This document shows positions 46,997 through 57,483 of a stretch of DNA of 64,000 nucleotides, in pieces. The notes under the pieces were generated by a model that was given only the letters and a program-made list of their open reading frames with translations, was not told where the DNA came from and did no database searches. A program made the position numbers and the translations under genes. Origin of the DNA: Aphrophora alni (lineage: Eukaryota; Arthropoda; Insecta; Hemiptera; Aphrophoridae); assembly GCA_963513935.1 (NCBI GenBank), contig OY740769.1, positions 102,403,762 to 102,467,761 of the forward strand, written 5' to 3'. The first letter of the stretch is position 1; every line of letters starts with the position of its first letter.

Positions 46997-47017
46997 GCGC
47001 GCCTACTGGAGTGTTAA

Positions 47018-48779
47018 GTAGCGAAATATGGCCGTTACTAAATTTCATCAAAATCGGTCCACTAATTTGGTCACTCCTATTGAAGACTCAACAAACGTCA
47101 GGTGGGCGACAGGCAGGCATAATTTAAAAAAAATAATTTTCCTGAGCTCAGTGTGTACCTAAAAACGTATATATTTAAAAAACCCACGTCTATTTTTACA
47201 TTAGTCCCAACTTTCTCTATTCTCTATAAAGAGTGTTCAAAAAGTCTGGATACCTCATTATATTTTGTTTAGGAATAAATATACAACATTGGAATTCTAG
47301 GGTTACCATAGCAACATTTTGATACGTATTACACTATGGGGGGGGGGGACATCCCGGAATCAAGTTGGGAAAATCTTTATAATAAGCTTTGTCCGAGTAA
47401 TACCTCATTTTTAAAGTACTCATCAGTAGGACAGATTGGCACAAATCTGAATGTAAAAGAACGGTCTAATCGAAAATGCCAGTTCCTCAAAGTTTGTTTT
47501 CTTCTAGTCTAACTCACAAGGCAATTAACGGTTAAGTAGATTTTTTTTTTTTTTTTTTTTATTTTTTAGTTCCGTTACAATAATGATTTATAACTTCAGT
47601 TAATTTTAGTCAAAGCGTACAATTGATATGAATAATAACCGGGGTATTCCACTGAACTTTGTGCTTAGTCATGTCTTGTCAAAAAGGAAAAGTCCAGCTT
47701 GTTTGGTATTTTCTTTCCGATAGACATAGTTTGTTTTGTTAAAATTTGGTCAATTTATCCGTTCAACAGCATTGTTGCTAACACAGACGGAGAGAATTAT
47801 GATGATGAGGTGATATAGGGACATAGTTCGTTTAAATGTGGAGGCAAGTATATCAGTCTTTTTAACTGGAGTAAGGAAATATCCCTAGAATTACATTGTT
47901 ATATGTTTATTCGGAAACAAAATATCTTGGGGTATCGAGAATTTTGACCACCCGCTATATGTAACAAAGTTAAAATGAACACATTTTTTTTTAAACCGGC
48001 ACTTTAACTTTAAAAGAAATACAGTTAGAAACAGAACAATACAGTTTATAAATGTCAAATGGAAAAAAAAACGTTTAAATCTATTATACTTGTAAGATAA
48101 ATAGCAAAATATAACAACTATACTACGGTCTTCATATTCTAGATTCCACAAATTCTACATAATATAATATTCCTAAAAGTCATCCATTTTATTAATAGTT
48201 TTAATGCATTTTTTGTGTAAACGATTATATACACTTATTCATCGCATTGGTATTTAAATTGGCTTAACCTTTTACGAATAGAGACAAAACTTGTCTGGGA
48301 AATAAACAAGATGAATGTTTAATTAAAGAGTGTAAAGACAGAGACACAAGTGAACGAGTTTTGCAGAAGGATTAACCTGCTAATTGGAATGTTAAAGGCA
48401 CTCACTTGGCTGTGGTTTAATTGGATCATTCCCTGCAAATAAGAATTAGTATTACTTAAGTAAAGTCGCAAAATTATTATTATTATTTAAATGAATAATA
48501 CTGCGATGAAACTGGTACAAGCAGCCGTTTGCAATTTTACTACTTCATCATCAAAGTATAAAGATAAAATTATCTAACAGAAGGGAATTTGTTCGTTAAG
48601 ATCCAAATTATCATTATTTGTATAAATAGATTTTAAATGACTAATTTTCCCTTATAATTTGTATGCAGTGTGTGTAAAAAATATAGATACTAAAAAGTGG
48701 AAAATTAATGTAGAAATAATGATAAGTTATGTTGTAATTTAGTCCCTTCTTACCAAATATATACAGGAGCTTTTGATCT
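47018..48779. other. AT-rich DNA with small repeat pieces, no gene seen
   Basis: GAGTGTTCAAAAAGTCTGGA at about 47230 looks like a solitary transposon end. A run of 11 G lies near 47340 and 20 T at 47541-47560. The minus-strand 86-codon ORF at 47891-48151 is phenylalanine and lysine rich and unsupported. Confidence 0.4.
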
Positions 48780-49375
48780 TATTAATATCTGTTATTTTGT
48801 AATGAATATAGTAAATTATTAATTTTTATGTAACATTTTACCAAAACTTGATACCACATTCATTTTCTACATCATTTTGTTGTGAAATGACATGATACCT
48901 CATAAGACTGGTTAGGAACTTCAGATTTTATGAATTTTCTAAAAGAATACTTAAAATTAGGTCGAAATCAGGCTGTCAGTTACAGTATATACGAACAGAT
49001 GTAGTAAAAACAGCCCTTAAAATTACTCAAAATTTATAATAAGTTACATTTAAATTGACGATTACTTTAACAAAAATAAATAAATATTTTATAATATCTA
49101 AACATAATTTTACAAATACTTACTGGATTTTTTTATTTCATTAATATGTTTTATCTTCTAATGAAAATATAGTGTTCTCCTATTTTCTGTAATTTTTTAT
49201 TGTAACTGGATAACACATTAATTTTCTATACAATTTTCTGAAATATGATATGATATATCACAAGACCTGTTTAAGCAATTCCGATTTAATCAATTTTATA
49301 AAAGAAAACACTATGGTCCAAATCAGGCTGTCAGTTACAGTAAATACGAACCGCTAGCTGTAGTAATAAATAAAT
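48780..49375 (+). repeat. Tandem duplication, unit about 355-360 bp (family H)
   Basis: AATCAGGCTGTCAGTTACAG is found at 48966 and again at 49321. Both are preceded by matching ATTAATAT, CACATTNATTTTCTA and CATGATACCTCATAAGACTG-type blocks. The copies are diverged by point changes and small gaps. Non-coding. Confidence 0.7.
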
Positions 49376-50139
49376 AAAAAATTCAACAAACTTTGTAATA
49401 TAAATGATTACTTAATACAAAATAGTAAATCATTTTATAATATCATTATTATTTCACACAGATATAAGATAAACTGTTATTGATAATATAAGATACAATT
49501 TAACTCCGATAACTGTAACTCGTAGGCATGTAAAAATAAAACTTCCATTTCCATTTGTTATGAAAACTCTTAAAAACAAAACTTCCTCATGTGTGTTTTC
49601 TAAATATAGCCATAGTGAAAAGTATAATAATTTATATTTCAATGATTCTACATAAAAGAAATTTATACTCCAATGAAAATGATAAACTGATTCGTAAGAA
49701 GTATAAAGTAAATTTATTACCATATTCAGTGTGAAGTGATAAATCTTGTAAAACTGTAGGCCTAAGTGTTTTCTGGTAGTTCATAAATATCAGAGTAGCT
49801 CCAAGGGAGAGCGGTGAGCAGTGTTTAAGTATTTGCAGATGTAACAGCCATTTTGAATTTAATGTCCTTAAGAACAATGTTGAACGCATAAAGAGATTAT
49901 TTTAATAATAATTATCGGTAAATTAAATGTGGTATGACATTTCCAAAAAATTGATTAGGCGGAGTCTTTTTTAATATTTTAGTAATTTATAAATTTTGTG
50001 TATTTTAGATATAAAGAATGTAAAAATACCGCTGGTGAAATTTACCTTTTACTTTGTCACACATGCTGTGATGGATCAAAAAATGTATGTCAAGTATTTA
50101 ATGGATATAACAGTTTTGAGTATGATGTTTTTCTGTTTG
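49376..50139. other. AT-rich DNA, no gene supported
   Basis: Two overlapping minus-strand ORFs of 85 and 89 codons (49454-49889) lack any recognisable domain. The second contains an FSLWLYLEN stretch but no convincing membrane topology. Confidence 0.35.
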
Positions 50140-50480
50140 TTGTCTGTCGTGTGTAAAGTGCTCTACAATTACTAAGGTGTTGATTTTTAATCAAATTTAG
50201 AACGGTGTTATGTTTTAACCATACCTTTGGACTTTTTTCATTTTTGTTAGTTTTGAATTTTTTTGATTTTGCTAATAATGAGCATAAAATTAATATTTTC
50301 TCAAAATTGGCTATAAATATTTTGCTCAAGTATTCTTTAAGAACCCAATCAAAACATATTGATTGCTATCTTTCCAAAAAACGTTGGTTCGTGATTTATC
50401 GGTAAAAAACAAAAAAAATATATCAATCATGAGGATGTAATAAAACAATTATTTTCTCAAAATTGGCTCTATAGCTTTAT
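50140..50480 (+). repeat. Repeat family D, copy 4
   Basis: GTTGTCTGTCGTGTGTAAAG, TTTTAATCAAATTTAGAACG and TTCTCAAAATTGGCTATAAA match the order seen at 63700-63830; TCTCAAAATTGGCT occurs twice (50300, 50455). Confidence 0.55.
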
Positions 50481-50747
50481 TAGTGAACCGTGAAGAATAA
50501 TAAGCAAAACCCACGTAGAAAATAATAAGCCAATAACCCTTAAGGAATAATTGGCAAAACAAGAACCAATCTTGACCGTCAACATTTAGAAGTTTGATTT
50601 CAACCAAGTATATTTTACGCTGATAACATGTTTTTGGAAACTTACGTCATTATTTAAATATAGGCTGTACTTTTTTCCACAAACGGCGTCCATGGTGTAT
50701 TTTTATATTTTGATTAGCAATTAAATGATAGTTTTGGTGAGGATTTC

Positions 50748-50795
50748 TTTTGGTTTTAGGCATGGTTGAGTTAGAAAGTTAGTGCAATTATTTTC
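50748..50795 (-). repeat. Interspersed repeat family B, copy 4
   Basis: The minus strand contains ATTGCACTAACTTTCTAACT, then CAACCATGCCTAAAACCAAA. Confidence 0.6.
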
Positions 50796-52094
50796 ACCCT
50801 TTATAACGAAAATTATACTAATCTATAGATTTCACACAAGACTGAACAAACACAAAACAAGGAACTTTGATAGAAACTGACCCGCTCACATGCATGTTAG
50901 ATTGAGGCCACGATAAGCTGAAGATAACCTAATTTATTTTCATGTCACTATTATAAATGTTTGCTGCTAAAATTGTTCTTCTCTTGACGCTCCTAACAGC
51001 TTTCTCTTAAGTTATGGTTTCTCTTTAAACTGAAAAGTTTACCCAAAGTAAACACATTCAAAGTTTATGAATAAAGAGAATGTAACTTGTTTGAAAGCTA
51101 CTTCTCAGCCATTAAATACATAAGGTAAATAATTCGATAGAAATATAATAAATATGGAATCGTTAATAAATAATACCAATATCATTTCCCATGAGGGGTT
51201 TGGTGTTGGTAGACTGGTTTTCAATCCGGTAATATGTGGTTAGCAGATTCCCGTCGCCGTTGTTATAGAAATCTCAACTAGAGTTCGTTACCAATCGTAA
51301 CTCACCAATTAACCTCAACATGCTGGGTCAACACTGTACATTTTTGAGCCTTTCGGGGACTAAACCTAACTCTCACTCGTGAAGAAGCGACAGCAACAAC
51401 CACAAGAAACGCTGCAGGTTATTGTGACTTCTAGAGCATAAACACATGAACGTACAGTGACTAATGTTACTCCCATGTTTAGGGCCTGTGAACATTTTAA
51501 CAACAAGAATGTTGCTTTTTTATGAGCTAGATGTTAACAGTTTGAATATTTACAGTATTAGTAGGATACAACTTCCTCATTCATTTCTTGAATTTAAATC
51601 TGCGAATTCGAATTCCACTTTCCATTTAACGTTATATACTCACATCTTTCTAAAGTTTCTTTTTGGAGAGAGTTAAGTAGGTGATTACATGCTTTGACCA
51701 TAAAAAAAGTTCAAAAAGTTATTATAAATTTTCTTTTTGAGAAATGTTTTGGCCTTATTGATTTTTTGGGGATTAACAAATGATGGGCCTACGCAGATGT
51801 ACAAGTGACAGGACAAACGGAAAAATAAATGATTGACAAATTTATGGGGTTGAAGCTAAATGATTGGAAAAAAATTAATAAAAGACGACTTAATTAGTGA
51901 AAAGAAATGATGATGTAAGGGTGAGTGATTAAAGTAAATTGATACAGGGTGAAAGCAGTGGATGAATTGAATATCGGGTTTAATAATGATGTGTAGGAAT
52001 GAGGTAGGCCTTTGCTATAATAGAAAGAATTAGAGCGACAAATAGTTGTATTTCATCAAAAATGGGGAAAAAAATATATACTAAGAAGGAAAAC
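50796..52094. other. AT-rich DNA, no gene supported
   Basis: A GC-richer patch at 51190-51430 and a 70-codon ORF at 51464-51676 were inspected; neither shows a domain. From about 51770 the plus strand becomes strongly purine-rich, leading into the LINE remnant. Confidence 0.4.
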
Positions 52095-52315
52095 TAAGAT
52101 AACATTAAGACAATTATAAGACCAGTATGGATATGGTACAAGTTTGTTATGAAGGAAATTGATTGGGAGATATAGGATACGAAGGTACTAAGGACAATAT
52201 TTTACCTGTGAAGTCAAGAGGGTATGTACAAACAAGGACCTAATGGAGCTTTAGAAGAACTGGATTTAGTAACAGCAATTAAATTGGGAAATAAAGTACA
52301 ACTAAAACACTTGTA
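52095..52315 (+). pseudogene. LINE reverse-transcriptase C-terminal remnant
   Basis: Translation in one frame with three stops gives TIIRPVWIWYKFVMKEID, KVLRTIFYL, EGMYKQGPNGALEELDLVTA and IKLGNK. These align in order with the IRPVxxYGxExWxxxxxD, RKVLRKIFGP, GxxRxRxNxELxxLY and DIVTxIKxxRLRW motifs of RTE- and Jockey-like LINE proteins. The purine-rich plus strand from about 51770 is typical of the sense strand of such elements. It is broken by stops and missing residues. Motifs matched by eye. Confidence 0.6.
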
Positions 52316-52317
52316 CC

Positions 52318-52455
52318 CCTTTTTTCAAGCACTCTTGGGTTAGATAACTCTCTTTCATTTTCCTGATTGGTATCTCTTGACCAACTCTTATTCTTTTCAA
52401 ACAATGACGTTATTAAAGCATTCTAGAGTTAGGGGGGGGGTCTATATTTTAATAA
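52318..52455 (-). repeat. Interspersed repeat family A, copy 5
   Basis: The minus strand carries AATAACGTCATTGTTTGAAA, GGTCAAGAGATACCAATCAG and GAGTTATCTAACCCAAGAG, in family A order. It abuts the LINE remnant. Confidence 0.6.
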
Positions 52456-52709
52456 TTAATTATAAGTATTGACATTGTTTAATAAATTTTAAATCAAGCT
52501 TATAGAAAAAGACTCTTCGTAGGAAAATTTGTATATTAAATTTTAAATAAAAATAATTTAAACGCATTTGTCTAAAGAAGTTGTACAAACAAGCCAAAAA
52601 TCGTAAGACTTGAATTGTATTTTATGTTGTAGTTTTTTAAAAGAACTTTGCGATGCAAAACAGAGAAATGTCGATACGAGATAATTTACATTATAAAAAG
52701 TAAGCTAAT

Positions 52710-52793
52710 ATGCATGAGAATCGTCTCAGTGCGTTGTGTAGCGTAGCTTCACATAAGGCAGCTGGAGTGGAGGGGATAGCCAAAACGAGCCAG
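52710..52793 (+). other. Candidate short coding exon
   Basis: In a GC-rich island ATG at 52710 opens 28 codons (MHENRLSALCSVASHKAAGV, then EGIAKTSQ) up to CAG|GTGTAAT, a possible splice donor at 52794; without splicing the frame stops one codon later. No family recognised. Chance is possible. Confidence 0.15.
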
Positions 52794-54054
52794 GTGTAAT
52801 CTTACAGAAAGAAAGGGGTGTATATCTGGTTTATGTCCAGCGTATTATATGAAACATGTTTTATTTTTCATTCCCAAACACTTTAATATATAAAGTAGTA
52901 AACAAAATAGGTTTTATATCATTATATATTTTAGTTTATAAGTAAACGAGTAAAATGTGTAATATAAGGTATCTTAGCTTCTCATTAAGATAATATAATA
53001 TCTTTTACTGCCTTCGTATGTTAATAAACATTTTAGGTATTACATATTTTTAATTTTTATGTAATATTTCAATAAAACAATTAATTTACAATATAATACA
53101 AGCAGATCCTCTAAATGTAATGCCCAGAAGTTGGTTTCTTGGGCCTCGAAGGAAATGTTAAATTGTATTGGCAGATCAAGAAGTCGATTAATCAATCGAT
53201 TAATTTATTAAAAATTAGATCAAAAGCATCAACATTAAGGTTATGTAATAATTCACTAAATAGTCTAATGAACGTTATAATGATCTGATTTTATTTGTAA
53301 TTTAATGGTGAACAAAATTTTTTATTAGGAGCTTTAGAAACGGAGATTTTTTAAAACAATAAACGAACCATTTTCAAATTTAAATTGTTAGTATCAAATT
53401 ACGCTCAGCTCCTAAATAGGAGCAACATTTTCTAAATTTAAATATCCTTAGTGACGATTAAATTACACATTTGCATTCCTCAGAAGAATAGTGTTTTATG
53501 TTTTTTTTACTCAACTAAGGGAAAAAGTGCATTGGTATTCAAATCTCGTACCTAAAAATAAACTATCCTAAGCTGAACCACATCTTTACGGCATGCAGTG
53601 ACAGTCAAACAATTAATACTAGAAAAGGAATTATTAAGACTGTGCAGATTGCATTTAAATAATCAGAAAGTTAATTCTGACGAACGTTTCACTGCTGTTT
53701 AAATCTCCCCAGGACATGTCACTAGATGAAGATTAATGAATAGCAGACGTTGAGGTGTTAACATTTCCGCATAGCAATCACTACTTTATACAAAAAACGG
53801 AACTTTGAGCTTAATTAAGTTTAAACAAATGACAGATAGGTCTTGCAATAATTTTCACCTACGTCTGATACGTAACAATTAGATGCGCAAACTTAATTGG
53901 TTACAATAATAATACTACGCAAATTGTCTAAAATGTAGAGTATGTGTACGCAACTTTGATCTATTAGAGTATTAGAAGACTAAGGCTTTTCCGTCATTTT
54001 TAATTAGGCGATGATGACCGAGAGGTTTTCACTTTAAACAACAATATCAAAATA
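52794..54054. other. AT-rich DNA, no gene seen
   Basis: A small palindrome-like TCGATTAATCAATCGATTAA lies near 53190. No ORF or RNA gene. Confidence 0.4.
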
Positions 54055-54112
54055 AACTGTGCAAAAACCATTGCTTAACTTCATCCCTCACCAATCCCAA
54101 AACCAAAAAAAA
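54055..54112 (+). repeat. Interspersed repeat family B, copy 5
   Basis: AACTGTGCAAAAACCATTGC, then CTCACCAATCCCAAAACCAA, close to copy 1. Confidence 0.65.
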
Positions 54113-54491
54113 ACCAGAGGTTCCTTAGAGACTACAATTCATGACCAATATATATCCATATACCAAATTTGATTACAAATTGGTTCGCGTGTTTGGGTTC
54201 CAGATAACTAAACGAACGGTTGTGATCGTAAATTCTTGGTTACCATCATTAAAAAACAAAACAAAAAACACTTTGATGTACTCTGTGAACCTACAAACAG
54301 ACATATCCTTATGAAAGTTGACGTTGATTTTTTGACCCATTGGAAAAAAAAACCCATTAACGTTTCAAATATTGCGTATTGTGAGAAAGTTAACAATAAT
54401 ATTAGTGTCCCGTATAATAATATTTCACATAGAGAAGATAAAAATGGTCGTATTCAACTGTTATAGTTTAGTTATTGTAGCACATGTATCA

Positions 54492-54523
54492 CTGAGGATG
54501 GCGACATTGACGTTGAAACGCGT
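54492..54523 (+). other. CTGAGGATG...GAAACGCGT motif, copy 3
   Basis: CTGAGGATGGCGACATTGAC followed by GTTGAAACGCGT. It shares the ends with the palindrome arms at 20958 and 21110. It follows a 76-codon ORF (54236-54466) of unknown nature. Such motifs occur in the tails of several invertebrate transposable elements. Confidence 0.4.
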
Positions 54524-55258
54524 TTGATTAAGTAAACCTAATTTTCGTGAGATCTTGTGTTCAAGTGTTATTCTAGCTGATACGTTAATAAAAAACCGAT
54601 TCAAAACTTTGCACTACACTTTTCTTAGCCATCCATAAATCGCCCCCATACCCCAGAAATGTCTAGTAATATTAATTTTAAAGAAAAAAAAAGAATTTAT
54701 ATTATTACTAAGTTTTTCTACACCAAGCATTTCTCGCGGGAGACAAGTTGTAGCCTATAGAAGGTTTCACCGTTATTAAATTTGTGCAAAATTATAGTTA
54801 AAAAAATTGGATGATTTAAAATGTTTAAATTTGCTTAAATTCTTACTATGCGTATTTGACTAAACCCTCAGGGCCTCACTATAGTGAGTACGAGCTTGGG
54901 AATCCCGAGAGAACTTAGTGTTGGGTAGATTCTTCAAATTTATCTTTCCTATCAAGTCAATCTTGACCAAAAAAATTAACTTTTCAAACATTCTAGTACC
55001 GTAGGTATTGGTAAAATGTATATAAAACATAAATGTATAAATGTATATTAAATATCTGGTGAAATGTACATAAAAGTTAATGATTCACATGGATGTGCCA
55101 ATACAATAAAATAAAATAAAATAATTGTTCAGGTAATGAATCTCAAATACGGTGTTATACCAACGTATTTCCCCATTGAAAACATTCCACGTTAATATGT
55201 AATTTGGGATATTTTCCGTAAGACGTTGACGAACATTACATTTGTTTTTATCGATTGG
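54524..55258. other. AT-rich DNA, no gene seen
   Basis: ATAAAATAAAATAAAATAAT microsatellite at about 55105-55125. No ORF. Confidence 0.4.
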
Positions 55259-55290
55259 TATGTTAGAAAGTTAGTGCAATGTTTTTCCAT
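55259..55290 (-). repeat. Interspersed repeat family B, copy 6 (partial)
   Basis: The minus strand reads GGAAAAACATTGCACTAACT, then TTCTAACAT. Confidence 0.5.
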
Positions 55291-55844
55291 AATTTATTTT
55301 GATTTGTAACTCATAATATTTAAATGCGTGAGAAAATATTACAAAACACTCACTTCTACTTACTAGTCATGTACAAACAAAAGTAGTTAACCTATACCAA
55401 AGTTCTTCGTGTTATTGATATAAAACGATAATAAAATATGTATTTAGTACACTTATTAATAACCAACAAGCAGCGGCATTTCAGTTCAACATATATAACT
55501 GTCGATGAATTAAAATATTTCATAACTTAAATTGAAATCATTGCTCACATATACAATAGGTTATATAGGTGAGAGCATTCATAGCCCTGTGTCTACCAAT
55601 CTATGTTAGATCCAGTTCACAGATTAGTTGGGAATTGATTTCTGTCTACCATGTGATTGGTTGAATGACTGGCAAAACAGGCTTGCAGCTAGTAGAGTGC
55701 TATCTTTGACAGAATCAATACATGAATTGTGTGTAATATAAAATAGATGTTGGGTATTACAATATAGCGTAGAGAAAGTTGCGTAATTGATAAAACAAAT
55801 CGGTGTTTTTTTAAAGAAAAAAACTTGCTTTTTGAATCTGTATG
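55291..55844. other. AT-rich DNA, no gene seen
   Basis: The GC-richer part at 55560-55720 has no supported frame. Confidence 0.4.
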
Positions 55845-56110
55845 TTGTCCGTCATTTGTCCATATAGTCTACTACAAAAAACTAAACCAAATTTATCAAT
55901 TTGGTATATAGAGATGTTTTAGCAATATCTAGAGGTTAAAACCTCCATTTTTAGCGTGTGCAGGTAAAACAAATGACCCTTATAATTTCACTCGAGTCAC
56001 TGTCCGTCTTTTTGTCTGTAAGTTGCAACCAGTTTACACAGACGAGACGATAAATCCTTTATATTTTAAACTTCACATTAATATTCTTGGTATTGTCCCA
56101 CATATTGGAA
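55845..56110 (+). repeat. Repeat family D, copy 5
   Basis: TGTTGTCCGTCATTTGTCCA, ACCAAATTTATCAATTTGGT and a TTAAAACCTCCATTTTTAGC block follow the family D order; a second CACTGTCCGTCTTTTTGTCT begins another iteration. Confidence 0.45.
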
Positions 56111-56395
56111 AAATGTAGGGGTAACATAAAAAATAATCTATCGAGTTGATAAATTTATTTTTTTTAAATATGTGTGGCGTGTGAAATAAAACTGGAAGTT
56201 ATTTTGATTATGAAAATGTATGTTTATTTGAGGAAGAAATTAATAGTGCTAGCTCGCTTTAAAGATTTCAACTTTATAAACATAACTATCCGTTTGTATT
56301 TACTGACCCTAAGTTGTGTGGTTTTAGCTGACGCTTGACCCTTTTATTTTATTATTAAAAAATTGGGTGTTGAGGCAATAACACTAAAAGTGATA

Positions 56396-56440
56396 ACAGT
56401 GTGGAAACATTGCACAAACTTTGCCACTACTCAAAATAAA
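56396..56440 (+). repeat. Interspersed repeat family B, copy 7
   Basis: AGTGTGGAAACATTGCACAA, then ACTTTGCCACTACTCAAAAT. Confidence 0.55.
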
Positions 56441-56446
56441 CCTTAA

Positions 56447-56890
56447 CAATCTTCAATAAAGATTCGAATTTACCCTTAACCACAATCTTTGGAAACTTTA
56501 AAATAAAACACAATTATTTAATTAATTGTACCTTATTTATTTTTTTCAACTAAATGCCCTGATGTTCAATAACAGGGTTATCTTCATTGGAGGGTCTTGC
56601 TTCTAAACTAAATCTAAACTTACATATTTACTATTGAAATAAAATGAATTTTATTAGTAGATTTCATTTGTAGATTTTCATTAGTAGATATGTAAGTTTA
56701 GATTTAGTTTAGAAAGAAGACCCTCCAATGATGATAACCATGTTATCGAAATGTACATCAGGGCATTTAGTGGAAAAAATAAATAAAGAACAATTAATCA
56801 AATAATTGTGTTTTATTTTAAAATGGTTAGGGTTAAATTCGAATCATTATTGTGAATTTCACCACAGTGATCAACAAGATTGTATCATAA
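56447..56890. mobile_element. 440-bp palindrome (foldback MITE-like)
   Basis: The arms pair from ACAATCTT and GATTCGAATTTA at the left to TAAATTCGAATC and AAGATTGT at the right. Within the core AACTAAATGCCCTGATGT pairs with ACATCAGGGCATTTAGT, and GGAGGGTCTT with AAGACCCTCC. A CTAAATCTAAACTTACATAT block pairs with ATATGTAAGTTTAGATTTAG. The centre is near 56660. The left arm carries an extra 13-base piece, and the right arm a CGAA insertion. There is no ORF. Transcription would give a long hairpin RNA. Confidence 0.85.
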
Positions 56891-57360
56891 CAATCTTTAC
56901 CAGTTCGAAGTTCTCAGTCAAATAATTAAAACAAAATATAAAAAAATTATATATATAGGTCCTAAACCTCTTTCATAAATACATCCTAAACTTAAATTTC
57001 ATTAAAAAAGCTTTTAATTGCGACGATCAAGTTACATTTGCCTTTATTGTCACCATCGATCTAAAAATCTCGGTTTGTGGGTAACAAAACATCGGTCATT
57101 TAGCTGTTATAAAAACCGCAAATTCTCAAAATCAGCTCAACTGATTTCGTTGAAATTTTTAGGAAATGTGAATATTAATCATCCAATTATTGTGCTTAAT
57201 CAAAGGTAAAAGAAAATAACTGTTTTGAAATATTTAACAGTGAACGAAAACCGATGTCAATCAAATTCGATTTACATTTAGGACATGTTTGTTGCACTCG
57301 TAAAACAAGACCCTATTAAAATATAAAATGATATTATACATAATAAAAAATAAATATTAG
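56891..57360. other. AT-rich DNA, no gene supported
   Basis: A 63-codon ORF (57018-57209, beginning MRRSSYICLYCHHRSKN) has a CxxH-like start but no complete zinc-binding motif. If the exon at 57361 is real this is its upstream intron. Confidence 0.35.
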
Positions 57361-57483
57361 GTGGGACATTACGTAACAGCTTATCTCTCAAAAGAAACAT
57401 ATGACAAATTTGATATGTTGGGTGACAAATCAGGTGACGGTTGGGTGGAACGCCTCGCTGCAGTAGTAATCGTAGTTATTAAG
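57361..57483 (+). CDS. Candidate internal coding exon, 41 codons
   Basis: AAATATTAG precedes and AAG|GTTAGTG follows, giving plausible acceptor and donor sites around a 123-base block (a multiple of three). The block is GC-richer than its flanks and open in the frame beginning GTG. The peptide reads VGHYVTAYLSKETYDKFDML, then GDKSGDGWVERLAAVVIVVI and K: a mixed hydrophilic part followed by a hydrophobic stretch. The frame stops 17 codons after the donor if unspliced. I do not recognise the family. The polypyrimidine tract before the acceptor is poor, which lowers confidence. Confidence 0.25.

Larger units (their letters stand above)
45310..47017 (-). mobile_element. piggyBac-type transposon, internally deleted
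   Basis: TTAA target sites flank the element at 45310-45313 and 47014-47017. Terminal inverted repeats follow: CACTCCACTAGGCGCGC on the left (45314-45330) and, read inward, CACTCCAGTAGGCGCGC on the right (47013-46997), differing at one base. Inside each lies an 18-bp palindrome (GGATTACAC then TTGTAATCC on the left; GGATTACACCCGTAATCC on the right), 27 bases from the repeat on the left and directly adjacent on the right. This unequal spacing parallels the long and short spacers of classical piggyBac ends. At 1.7 kb it encodes only the N-terminal part of a transposase on the minus strand (46646-46005), so it is non-autonomous. Confidence 0.9.

Noticed and set aside
46755..47127. Two plus-strand ORFs of 70-88 codons
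   Set aside because: They overlap the right end of the piggyBac-type element (terminal repeat and palindromes) on the strand opposite its transposase.
51190..51290. tRNA-like sequence around GGTAGACTGGTTTTCAATCC
   Set aside because: No cloverleaf can be drawn and the box order is wrong.
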